Source of the DNA: Paraktedonobacter sp034438135 | Lineage (GTDB): Bacteria > Chloroflexota > Ktedonobacteria > Ktedonobacterales > Ktedonobacteraceae | Assembly (NCBI GenBank): GCA_034438135.1 | Contig: DAOTTL010000032.1 | Span: forward strand, 1-16,642 | Reading direction: 5' to 3' | DNA: 16,642 nucleotides | Shown here: one piece after another, positions 7,488 through 13,745 of the stretch | Position numbering within the stretch: the first letter of the stretch is position 1 | Layout: every line of letters begins with the position of its first letter | The notes under the pieces: model-generated | Told to the model about the DNA's origin: nothing | The model's database searches: none | What the model saw: the letters and a program-made list of their open reading frames with translations, nothing else | Position numbers and translations under genes: made by a program

Positions 7488-7880
7488 CTCGACTTTAAGT
7501 TGTTTAGAGAGCAGAAATGCGCTAAAGTTTGCGACGCTTTCTATCTCTCCGTCATTGAGCATGTTTACCATTTTCCTGACCACCAGACGGTTAGGCTGAC
7601 CGGGTGTTGTGGGTAGTGCGAAGCCGATGGCATTGACTTGTTGAGGTTCGCGTTCGTAGCGGATCTCTTCGGCAAACATTTCCAGGAGTTCGGCGATGTC
7701 CAGGTCCAATGCCTGTGAGAGGTTCTCTAAGACACGTGAGGATGGGTATTTTTGTCCCCGCTCAATTTCACCTACGTAGATCTCTGAGAGACCAGCCTTC
7801 TCGCCCAGCTCTTTAATGGTCATCCGTCTATCTTGCCGCTCTCTTCTAATAACCCGCCCCATTATTTCCTGTAAGTCCAT
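7485..7880 (-). CDS. ClgR-like XRE-family transcription regulator
   Basis: A 131-residue DNA-binding protein with an HTH_3/XRE domain at about 5-68: IRRERQDRRMTIKELGEKAG, then LSEIYVGEIERGQKYPSSRV and LENLSQALDLDIAELLEMF. The 'YVGEIERGQKYPSS' recognition region resembles actinobacterial ClgR, the activator of clp protease genes (family knowledge; similarity judged by eye). ATG at 7880 is chosen because AAGGAG (7888-7893) sits 7 nt upstream; the frame stays open further upstream but runs through the operators and promoter. A clpP gene lies about 660 bp away on the opposite strand. Residues 82-131 form a separate tail without recognisable domain. Twin palindromes in its own leader suggest autoregulation. 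Other XRE regulators remain possible. Confidence 0.75.
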   Translation of the reverse strand: MDLQEIMGRVIRRERQDRRMTIKELGEKAGLSEIYVGEIERGQKYPSSRVLENLSQALDLDIAELLEMFAEEIRYEREPQQVNAIGFALPTTPGQPNRLVVRKMVNMLNDGEIESVANFSAFLLSKQLKVE

Positions 7881-7916
7881 CTCCCTACTCCTTTTTTCCA
7901 TTGCTCTCTTTTTTTG

Positions 7917-7967
7917 ATCTATGCTTATGGCATAGCTGACTCTTTTGCCTATGCTATAAGCATAGAT
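7917..7967. promoter_or_regulatory. Twin operators CTATGC-N5-GCATAG in the leader of the XRE regulator
   Basis: Two perfect 6-5-6 palindromes occur at 7919-7935 (spacer TTATG) and 7949-7965 (spacer TATAA), with centres 30 bp apart. The two sites with flanks are themselves inverted copies: 7917-7935 pairs with 7949-7967 at 18 of 19 positions across a 13-nt gap. They lie just downstream of the minus-strand -10 box, at about +6 to +55, where a bound repressor would block transcription. The N5 spacing and inner GC match the general layout of known ClgR sites (CGC-N5-GCG). Confidence 0.75.
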
Positions 7968-7977
7968 TTTCTCTATA

Positions 7978-8006
7978 ATTATACGCTTTCGGCATGATAT
8001 ATTCAA
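7978..8006 (-). promoter_or_regulatory. Near-consensus sigma70 promoter of the XRE regulator
   Basis: Read on the minus strand, TTGAAT (8001-8006) and a perfect TATAAT (7978-7983) are spaced exactly 17 nt. The start point would be near 7971, giving a leader of about 90 nt that contains both operators. Confidence 0.75.
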
Positions 8007-8022
8007 GAGGAGAAAAGGTTCT

Positions 8023-8167
8023 TCAGGGTTTCGCAAAAGTCTTTTGTGCAGCAGTTGCTAAACCCCTCTCCAGGAGAAAAAGCTGGACGGTGGCAGCGCG
8101 GTCGCGTTGCCACCATCCAGCCAAACGGGTAGGTGGAGGGAAGAACGCGATTTTTGAGAAACCCCGA
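8023..8167. repeat. 145-bp inverted-repeat element (family 2, intact copy)
   Basis: Terminal inverted repeats: 8023-8041 (tcagggtttcgcaaaagtc) and 8149-8167 match at 16 of 19 positions. Inside, 8082-8100 and 8103-8121 form a 19-bp stem with one mismatch and one wobble and a 2-nt loop. A second copy begins at 16507. It is non-coding and carries no transposase. It lies immediately upstream of the regulator's -35 box, between it and the DUF4177/clpP genes, so it separates two divergent transcription units. The stretch 8168-8234 holds only the leader of the next gene. Confidence 0.7.
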
Positions 8168-8234
8168 GATTTTTTGCAAAAAGAGTTTAGCGCTTAGAAA
8201 AGATACATTTAAAGAGGAAAAGGAGAAGGTTGCT

Positions 8235-8513
8235 ATGCCATTTGTTTCTTCATCCTGGACAGCCTTTGCCGGACAAAATGATGTCCGCTCGGCTCTACAT
8301 GTTCCTATGATTTATGAGAATGTAGAGGCAGAGCCTGTGCACTGGGAGTATCGTACGTTGCGTGTGGATACGAGAGAGCAGGAACTGCCTGATGAGACCA
8401 CACTTAACGAAATGGGCCAGCAGGGTTGGTTGCTTGCAGGTCTATTGGATCAACGTGTCTCGAATGCTGGTTCGTCTGTTTCCTACTACTTTGTGCGCCA
8501 GCAAGCGTCCTGA
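8235..8513 (+). CDS. Small DUF4177-like protein upstream of clpP
   Basis: A 92-residue soluble protein. Residues 40-90 (W-EYRTLRVDT...LNEMGQQGWLLAGLLDQ...SYYFVRQ) follow the DUF4177 pattern: an opening W-E-Y strand, a helix ending in G-x-x-G-W, and a closing strand before the C-terminus. Function is unknown. The first 38 residues have no recognised motif. ATG at 8235 is chosen for its AGGAG (8221-8225) 9 nt upstream; the frame extends further upstream but through the repeat element. clpP follows after 27 nt on the same strand with its own Shine-Dalgarno, so the two are probably co-transcribed. Confidence 0.65.
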   Translation: MPFVSSSWTAFAGQNDVRSALHVPMIYENVEAEPVHWEYRTLRVDTREQELPDETTLNEMGQQGWLLAGLLDQRVSNAGSSVSYYFVRQQAS

Positions 8514-8540
8514 GAGTAGAGTTAAGAAAGGAAAAGTACT

Positions 8541-9149
8541 ATGACATCGTTACTTGTGCCAACGGTGATTGAAACGACCGGGCGTGGGGAGCGTGCCTAT
8601 GACCTGTACTCGCGCCTCTTGCGTGAGCGTGTAATTATGATTAACGGTACAATTGAGGAGACCATGGCGGGTCTGGTTGTTGCACAACTGTTGTTTCTGG
8701 CTGCTGAGAGTAATGAGCGAGAGATCAACCTCTATATCAGTTCGCACGGTGGGTCAGTGGATGCGGGCCTGGCGATTTACGATACGATGCGCCATCTAAC
8801 CTGCCCGGTAGCGACGACCTGTGTGGGTTATGCTGCCAGTTTTGGCACAGTATTGTTGATGGCTGGCGATAAGGGATTGCGGCGTTCGTTGCCCAATGCG
8901 CGTATTCACATGCATCAGCCTCTGATTCAAGGAGGACTGGGAGGACAGGCCACCGATATCGACATCCATGCTCGTGAGATCTTGCACACGCGCGATGTTC
9001 TGAATGGCTTGTATGTACATCATACGGGTCAGCCGCTTGAGCGTATCAGGCGAGATACTGAGCGAGATTTCTTTATGAGTGCTGATGAGGCGGTGGAGTA
9101 CGGACTGATTGATGAGGTGTTGCAACTGGCAGAGAAGAACGAAAGGTAG
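8541..9149 (+). CDS. clpP: ATP-dependent Clp protease proteolytic subunit, divergent paralogue
   Basis: ClpP forms a two-ring tetradecameric serine peptidase that degrades proteins fed by Clp ATPases. The catalytic triad is visible: S100 in GYAASFG, H125 in IHMHQP, D176 in ERDFFMSADEA. Length (202) is normal. Two highly conserved sites deviate: the usual N-S-P-G-G before the oxyanion strand is S67-S-H69-G-G, and the usual G-M-A-A-S-M-G is G-Y-A-A-S-F-G. This suggests a specialised second ClpP rather than the housekeeping one. No clpX, clpA or tig gene is nearby. AAAGGAAAAG (8527-8536) precedes the ATG. It probably shares a transcript with the DUF4177-like gene, and a ClgR-like regulator lies across the intergenic region. 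It ends only 3 bp from a convergent gene. Confidence 0.9.
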   Translation: MTSLLVPTVIETTGRGERAYDLYSRLLRERVIMINGTIEETMAGLVVAQLLFLAAESNEREINLYISSHGGSVDAGLAIYDTMRHLTCPVATTCVGYAASFGTVLLMAGDKGLRRSLPNARIHMHQPLIQGGLGGQATDIDIHAREILHTRDVLNGLYVHHTGQPLERIRRDTERDFFMSADEAVEYGLIDEVLQLAEKNER

Positions 9150-9152
9150 TGC

Positions 9153-9953
9153 TTAGAGTGGTTCGATTTTCAGATTGGTGATCTCAAGCCACTCTGGTTC
9201 GCAGCCCACTGTGCCAAAGTGCAGTTGTCCGCGAGGGGTTGCAATTGCGAACTGATTATCGAGCCACGCTACGAAGCCAAGTGGACGGGTGGGTGGGTGA
9301 GGTGCGTGGAGGACGGGTTGTCCGTCAACCCAGAAGTGGACTACGCCCTCACGCCATTCTAGACTATAGGTGTGCCAGATAGTCGTATCTTCTTGCAGAA
9401 GGGTTTCCTGAGCACCGGTCAGGCGTTGAAGCCAGCGGGCGGCGGGTCGAGTTTCGCCAGTAGTCAGGGCCAGGGTGGTACTCAGAGCCATAGGTAAAGC
9501 TGAGAGGAATGTGCCGGGCCGCATTGCATGAATGACCTGGGCCTTCCAGCCCCAGCCGGGAATATCTGGAACCAGGGCCATATTTGAGGGGGGTGAGGCG
9601 TAGAAAAACCAGACCGCCTCAGGTAGCATCAAAATATCACCTTTCACAGAGAAAGGATAGTTCCAGAAACCAAAACCGGCGGTACCCTGAAGCACTTTTT
9701 GTGGTTCAACGCTGGTACTCGTTGCGACTGGTCGAGAGGAGCGTGCCTGTACTTCCATGCGTAGCGGTGGACGCCATGGGAAGCTTGCTCGTTTCGTTTG
9801 ACCGTAGTCATCGATCTGAGCATTGGCATACTTGTGTTGTGGCACTGTGTCCAATCCCATACGTAGAGACGTACCTGTTGTCTCTAATGTAGCTCCGCCG
9901 AAGGCTGTCTGTGTCCAGCGGCTATTCAGAGGGCCGTCAAATTTTTCAAGCAT
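9153..9953 (-). CDS. Concanavalin-like lectin/glucanase-fold protein (GH16-like), function unknown
   Basis: A 266-residue protein without signal peptide. The middle and C-terminal parts carry the pattern of a beta-sandwich lectin/GH16 fold: GFGFWNYPF (93-101), PEAVWFFYASPP (111-122), and WHTYSLEWREGVVHFWVDGQPV (193-214), followed by PLGFVAWLDNQFA (224-236). The 'W-H-x-Y-x-x-E-W...V-x-F-x-V-D-G' segment is common to GH16-like domains, but no E-x-D-x-x-E catalytic motif is visible, so it may bind rather than cleave. The start is 13 nt downstream of the stop of the regulator gene (9967-10932), so both are probably one operon. It converges on clpP with a 3-bp gap and no visible terminator. Confidence 0.55.
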   Translation of the reverse strand: MLEKFDGPLNSRWTQTAFGGATLETTGTSLRMGLDTVPQHKYANAQIDDYGQTKRASFPWRPPLRMEVQARSSRPVATSTSVEPQKVLQGTAGFGFWNYPFSVKGDILMLPEAVWFFYASPPSNMALVPDIPGWGWKAQVIHAMRPGTFLSALPMALSTTLALTTGETRPAARWLQRLTGAQETLLQEDTTIWHTYSLEWREGVVHFWVDGQPVLHAPHPPTRPLGFVAWLDNQFAIATPRGQLHFGTVGCEPEWLEITNLKIEPL

Positions 9954-9966
9954 AGGTTTTCTCTCA

Positions 9967-10932
9967 TCACGAGAGCAACTTCCTTTCTAACTCCTCCCAG
10001 ACATACTGTTCTGCATCGATAGTTTTTCTCTCCTCGTATAAATGGAGCTTCGCTCTGGTCAGGCGTTGACGGAAATCACTAAAATAGGCACGCTGCTCCG
10101 AATGGAGAGGCATCATACGCAGCTCAAGATTGAGCGGATTGACAAAATCTTCAGCGTCAAAGGCCAGCGCGATCAGGTGGGCGTAGTCTGCAATGAGATT
10201 TAATCGTTCGGTTGGCAGGAAATAGAATGGTTCGGCACTGGAGACCAGCAGGCAGCCAGCAATTTTCCCGGCATAAAGGATTGGATATGCTGCCGCGCTC
10301 TGTTCGTACTCGAACTGGTGACCGACAAGGGCCAGGTTATCTTCCTTGTAGTTCTGAACTTCAGCGGCCCGGCATGTAGAGATAACATAACCAGCCAGCG
10401 ACTCAGCACCAAGAAACATGGCTTTCTGCTCCAGATTACCAGGCAAAGGGGGAGTGCCCTGTCCGACGCTCTGACGCAGGCTAAGGATTTTTTCAGAGTG
10501 TTGAGAGGAGATCATACACCGCACAAGAGAGATTGCCATCCCCAGGTTCTCAGGATCAAGCTGTGAGAGTGCCTGGCTAATAATCGTATTGGCCACTGAC
10601 CAGTAGCGTTGAGTACAACTGATAGTACTACGCATCTGAAAGATCTGTGTATAAAATTTTGAAGAAATTTCCTGGTGTGAATTGTCAAAAAGAAACTCAG
10701 AAAAACTCTCGACATCTGAGAGGAGTTCAACGAAGCGTTCGCGATATTCCGGCAAGGCGCTTAAAAGTCGGCGAAGGTTTTGGGGCCGAGGTGCCGAGGT
10801 TCCGTCAACCCAGCGTCTTATGGTGATGTCACGTACACCTAGTTCTTGCACTATATGTTGCATCATTGCGGAATCATTTGTAATCCATCCGAGCAGTTCA
10901 CGCCAGTCCTTAGGATTTTCTTTAAACATCAT
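9967..10932 (-). CDS. Transcription regulator with N-terminal HTH and GAF-like body (paralogue)
   Basis: This 321-residue protein aligns along its length with the product of 5017-6009. The HTH region is QELGVRDITIRRWVDGTSAP with NLRRLLSALP (about 22-62). SLRQSVGQGTPP, FLGAESLAGYVIST and the GAF-like AYPILYAGKIAGCLLVSS then LNLIADYAHLIALAF all have counterparts in the paralogue. Two adjacent ATG codons start the frame (10932 and 10929); the Shine-Dalgarno (AGGGA) is weak. It has a strong promoter and is followed 13 nt later by the lectin-like gene, suggesting it controls or senses something handled by that protein. The ligand is unknown. Confidence 0.8.
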   Translation of the reverse strand: MMFKENPKDWRELLGWITNDSAMMQHIVQELGVRDITIRRWVDGTSAPRPQNLRRLLSALPEYRERFVELLSDVESFSEFLFDNSHQEISSKFYTQIFQMRSTISCTQRYWSVANTIISQALSQLDPENLGMAISLVRCMISSQHSEKILSLRQSVGQGTPPLPGNLEQKAMFLGAESLAGYVISTCRAAEVQNYKEDNLALVGHQFEYEQSAAAYPILYAGKIAGCLLVSSAEPFYFLPTERLNLIADYAHLIALAFDAEDFVNPLNLELRMMPLHSEQRAYFSDFRQRLTRAKLHLYEERKTIDAEQYVWEELERKLLS

Positions 10933-10975
10933 CCAGGTCCCTGCTGAAAAAACACATCCACTATAAGCAAACTAA

Positions 10976-11004
10976 AGTATAGCACAGACTCACTTCAGAC
11001 GCAA
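10976..11004 (-). promoter_or_regulatory. Strong sigma70-type promoter of the regulator/lectin operon
   Basis: On the minus strand TTGCGT (10999-11004) and TATACT (10976-10981) are separated by exactly 17 nt. The start point would give a leader of about 35-40 nt. Confidence 0.65.
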
Positions 11005-11060
11005 GAATTGCACAAGATGCTTACACTGGAAAAGCTCTTCAAGTACTTTTTATGTGTCTT

Positions 11061-11915
11061 TTATGCTTTATATGCAAAGATTTGCAACCAGTTACGTGGA
11101 ATATCTGTCAATTGGAGTTCTTCTCCGACCTGATAGACGGTTGTGCCAAGAGCGGCTGCACCCAGAGCCAGGGGGATGCCGGGAAGAGCACCTTCGATGA
11201 AGAGCCAGTATTGGCCGATATCGTGGTAGGATTCGACAGTCATGATGACCTCTTCCTGGAGGGAGTGGACGCGCTGAAAGCCGCTGTTTTTCAGGAACTC
11301 CTGATATTCGGCGGCGGTAATCCATTGCATGGCCGTTGTTTTAGCCTCGCGCGAGACATGGACTTCAGGATGTTCTTTGCGCAGCCAGCCTATGGCACGC
11401 CTGGTCCAGAGTCGATAGAAGCGTTCTGTCCCTTCGACGTAGGCACCTGTATAAAAGGCGCTATTGCATGCGAAGACGCCATGAGGTGCCAGGATACTGG
11501 CCATGAGTCGGAAGGCGGCAGGTTTGTCGGGGAGCAGGTGAATGGCATTACAGAAGAAAGCGGCATCGGCGTCATGGACCAGGTGGGAGAGGTCTTCTGT
11601 ATCGCCCTGAATAAATTCTGTCTGTACGCCTATTTCGTCCATGCTTTTTTGTGCGAGCCTGAGTGCCTCGGATGAGGGATCTACTCCAATGATTCGTGCC
11701 TGGCGTCCCTGGTTTCGCAACTCTTCGGCGATCAGTCTAGTAACTGCCCCGGTTCCACAGGCCATATCGACGACGGTGACTGTCTGTTTAAGTGGCCGGG
11801 TTTCGAACGAGGCGAGCGCCTGGTGTACGAGTGAGCGGTTGACTTCTGTATAGAATGGGTGTGCTGCGAATGGCTCGAATGTAAATTTATTCGTTTCGTC
11901 TGTATCGATGAGCAT
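11061..11915 (-). CDS. Class I SAM-dependent methyltransferase
   Basis: A 284-residue protein with a Rossmann methyltransferase core. Motif I is VVDMACGTGAVTR (48-60), followed by IIGVDPSSEAL with the acidic residue that binds the SAM ribose, then FIQGDTEDL (motif II region) and FFCNAIHLLPDKPAAF (motif III region). The C-terminal 120 residues are variable, probably the substrate cap. It resembles small-molecule methyltransferases of the Methyltransf_25/31 type; the substrate is unknown. The start is set at ATG 11915, 9 nt after AGAGGAG (11925-11931). An in-frame ATG at 11924 touches that ribosome site and is unlikely. It appears monocistronic, with 128 bp and a separate promoter before the next gene. 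Confidence 0.8.
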   Translation of the reverse strand: MLIDTDETNKFTFEPFAAHPFYTEVNRSLVHQALASFETRPLKQTVTVVDMACGTGAVTRLIAEELRNQGRQARIIGVDPSSEALRLAQKSMDEIGVQTEFIQGDTEDLSHLVHDADAAFFCNAIHLLPDKPAAFRLMASILAPHGVFACNSAFYTGAYVEGTERFYRLWTRRAIGWLRKEHPEVHVSREAKTTAMQWITAAEYQEFLKNSGFQRVHSLQEEVIMTVESYHDIGQYWLFIEGALPGIPLALGAAALGTTVYQVGEELQLTDIPRNWLQIFAYKA

Positions 11916-12067
11916 GGATGCCATCTCCTCTGTGCTGGTTATTTGCGGGCTTGCTAAGTCTATATCTTGCCAGGTCTCTATTTTTTCTGGTCTGAAGGAT
12001 TTAGAGAGAGATTATCTCTATTTTGTTTCACCATTATTCGGTGTAAAAGACCCTATTTAAGGGGATG

Positions 12068-12088
12068 CCTCTGCCAACAGAGGTTTTT
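12068..12088 (+). terminator. Small orphan rho-independent terminator
   Basis: CCTCTG (12068-12073), loop CCAA, CAGAGG (12078-12083), then five T residues. It points along the plus strand, but no plus-strand gene precedes it. It could end a short RNA starting inside the methyltransferase region, or be chance. Confidence 0.4.
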
Positions 12089-12095
12089 ATTGTTC

Positions 12096-12426
12096 TGTCA
12101 AACGAAGTTTGACACGTCCCTTCCCCACTCCTGTCCAGGGGGAGAGACCGGGGGCCAGCCCCGGCTCACACGTAGAGGTTGCTTGCCGATCTGCTGCGTC
12201 GTCCTTGCAGGCCACCCCACCCCATGTGAACAAGAGCAACTGGTGTGGAGTGTGGTGCATTCGCGCCACACTCCACACCAGTTGCTCTTGTTGTCCTCTG
12301 TCGCCAGAGGCGACAGAGGGAAAAGCGAGAAGAAACCTCTCCTTGTAAGGCCAGCCCCGGCCCCCAGGTAAGGGGCTGCGCCCTCTGCCCTCCCGCTTTT
12401 CAGCACGGGTCAAACGAAGTGTGACA
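12096..12426. repeat. Inverted-repeat element family 1, interrupted copy
   Basis: The ends are inverted: gttctgtcaaac (12092-12103) and gtgtgacagaac (12419-12430) match at 11 of 12 positions. The left end also contains the local palindrome GTCAAAC-GAA-GTTTGAC. Outside the insert at 12166-12348 it aligns with the copy at 15661-15794: shared blocks include ccccactc, ccggg, an agccccggc/gtcccggcc block, ccctctgc and ccgtcaa/gggtcaaac near the right end. Non-coding. A possible 3-bp target duplication (ATT) flanks it. Confidence 0.7.
12166..12348. mobile_element. 183-bp MITE-like element nested in the family 1 repeat
   Basis: The segment is bounded by a perfect 13-bp direct repeat, GGCCAGCCCCGGC, at 12153-12165 and 12349-12361. 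Its own ends are inverted repeats, tcacacgtagaggttgctt versus ttacaaggagaggtttctt on the other strand, matching at 15 of 19 positions. Inside are a 26-bp perfect hairpin (12230-12255 with 12266-12291) and an 11-bp hairpin (12295-12305 with 12309-12319). No transposase is encoded, so it would be mobilised in trans. Its AGAGGTTTCTT end and CCACCC-rich interior resemble the family 2 elements, tentatively. Confidence 0.65.
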
Positions 12427-12432
12427 GAACAT

Positions 12433-12474
12433 TATGAGTCAGCCCTGCTTTTGCAAAAGCAGGGCTGACTCATA
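12433..12474. terminator. Perfect 42-bp palindrome, likely terminator of fabG
   Basis: 12433-12453 and 12454-12474 are exact reverse complements, with no spacer; the centre is TTTTGCAAAA. It lies about 60 bp downstream of the fabG stop on the minus strand. Its outer ends, TATGAGTCA-x-CCCT, are the same as those of the giant hairpin at 97-293. Confidence 0.6.
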
Positions 12475-12535
12475 GGTAAAGCAACAAGTAATCTAAGAGT
12501 AGGGTGGAATGCCATAGAAAAGGATACTGAGAATG

Positions 12536-13297
12536 CTAAATATGCATAGCCATTCCACCATCGACTCGGATAACCTGACCTGTGATGTAGCCTGCCTCAG
12601 GTAAGCAGAGAAAGCGGATTGTGGCGGCTACTTCTTCAGGGGTGCCAAAGCGAGCCAGAGGTGTGATGTCGAGCATGGCTTTTTTCTGTTGTTCGGTCAG
12701 CCTGGAGGTTAATTCGGTGGGAATAAAACCGGGAGCCACCGCATTGGCGGTGATATTGCGACTGGCGACCTCTCGTGCGGTGCTCAGGGTCAGGGTGATC
12801 AGACCCGCTTTGGAGGCACTGTAGTTTGCCTGCCCAGCGTTGCCTAGCAGTCCTGCAACCGATGAGACGTTGATGATACGTCCCCAACGTGCTCTGACCA
12901 TGCCTCGTAAGGCTGCTTTGGTACAGAGGAACGCTGAGGAGAGATTGGTCTGTAAGACATATGAAAAATCATTGAGGGACATTTGCAGGATCAGTTTGTC
13001 TCGTGTGGTTCCTGCGTTGTTGACTAAGATCCCTACTGGACCCAGTTGATTGGCTTCTGCAAAGAGACGGATGACATCCTCTTCCTGGCTTACATCGGCT
13101 TGAACGGCGATACAGCGCCGTCCCAGTGCCTCAATGCTGGCTTTGACCTCGGCTGCTGCTTCAGCATTACTGCGATAATTAAGAACGATGTCCGCGCCTG
13201 CCTCAGCCAGGTTTTTTGCTGTAGCACGTCCAATACCCTGGCTGCTTCCTGTGATAAGCGCGATTTTGCCCGCCAGTGGTGTAATTTGCTCTACCAT
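12536..13297 (-). CDS. fabG: 3-oxoacyl-ACP reductase-like short-chain dehydrogenase
   Basis: A 253-residue classical SDR. The cofactor-binding TGSSQGIG is at 16-23, NNAG at 93-96, and the catalytic tetrad is N118, S146 (IINVSSVAG), Y159 and K163 (YSASK). R42 after the second strand suggests NADP(H). The C-terminal GYITGQVIRVDGGMAM is the typical FabG ending, and overall it is close to FabG, which reduces 3-oxoacyl-ACP in fatty acid elongation. Since no other fab genes are nearby, it may be a FabG paralogue with another substrate. ATG at 13297 is preceded by AAGGAG about 11 nt upstream. It appears monocistronic. Confidence 0.8.
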   Translation of the reverse strand: MVEQITPLAGKIALITGSSQGIGRATAKNLAEAGADIVLNYRSNAEAAAEVKASIEALGRRCIAVQADVSQEEDVIRLFAEANQLGPVGILVNNAGTTRDKLILQMSLNDFSYVLQTNLSSAFLCTKAALRGMVRARWGRIINVSSVAGLLGNAGQANYSASKAGLITLTLSTAREVASRNITANAVAPGFIPTELTSRLTEQQKKAMLDITPLARFGTPEEVAATIRFLCLPEAGYITGQVIRVDGGMAMHI

Positions 13298-13745
13298 TCT
13301 CTCATAGACTCCTTCACTCTTTTTCTTGCCCCGCTCCGCATCGATCTGATCAAGCTTTGTGTCGGGAACAACATGTCCAACTTTTGCCGCAAAGCTTCTT
13401 GCTTCTGCCTACAGGGTTCTGGTGTGGCGTGTGATGGGAAAGCACTTTTAACTCTTGTTATCTTTGCTCTATTGTACGCTATCTGGCTGTATCTGGGCAA
13501 CCTGGCAGAGGCCAGGCCCTTTTTTTTGCCCTCAGTCCTCTTGACAAACGAGCATCTATATGGGAGATTGCAGGCAGGGATAGAACGAATATCTTGCATC
13601 TCTAACTGAAGAGCGAACAGCCGGAGATTTTGCAACAAACGTTGTAGGAATATGTTGATTACTCCAATTGTAATCTTTCCTCGATGAGGAACACGATCCC
13701 GGCTTTTGGCCATGAAGGCACTTGATCGGAAAGGAAGAACTCGCC
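13298..13745. other. 450-bp divergent region with terminator and structured leader
   Basis: It separates fabG (minus) from the membrane protein gene (plus). A plus-strand terminator lies at 13501-13527. After it, TTGACA (13541-13546) is a perfect -35 match but has no good -10 at 16-18 nt. The leader 13560-13745 has adjacent small perfect hairpins, GATTAC-N7-GTAATC (13657-13675) and TTCCTC-GAT-GAGGAA (13677-13691). No convincing coding frame was found, although a chance frame runs through on the minus strand. Confidence 0.4.
13501..13527 (+). terminator. Rho-independent terminator upstream of a gene
   Basis: CCTGGC (13501-13506), loop AGAG, GCCAGG (13511-13516), CCC, then eight T residues (13520-13527). 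It is oriented along the plus strand with no plus-strand gene upstream, so it may end a small RNA or act as an attenuator for the gene at 13746. Confidence 0.55.

Larger units (their letters stand above)
11932..12535. other. 600-bp non-coding region dominated by repeats
   Basis: From left to right it holds the leader and upstream region of the methyltransferase (11932-12060, no convincing promoter boxes), an orphan plus-strand terminator (12068-12088), a nested repeat element (12096-12426), a perfect 42-bp palindrome (12433-12474), and about 60 bp before the fabG stop. Open frames here run through the repeats in several phases and have no ribosome site; I regard them as chance. Confidence 0.6.

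Noticed and set aside
7881..8036. N-terminal extension of the XRE regulator to 8036
   Set aside because: It would translate the promoter and operators; AAGGAG sits 7 nt before ATG 7880, and the extension does not resemble regulator sequence.
11052..11675. Plus-strand 207-codon frame opposite the methyltransferase
   Set aside because: The opposite strand encodes a clear SAM methyltransferase with its motifs and ribosome site; this frame has neither.
11967..12413. Several open frames on both strands across the nested repeat
   Set aside because: They run through inverted-repeat elements in different phases, lack ribosome sites and give unfamiliar low-quality proteins.
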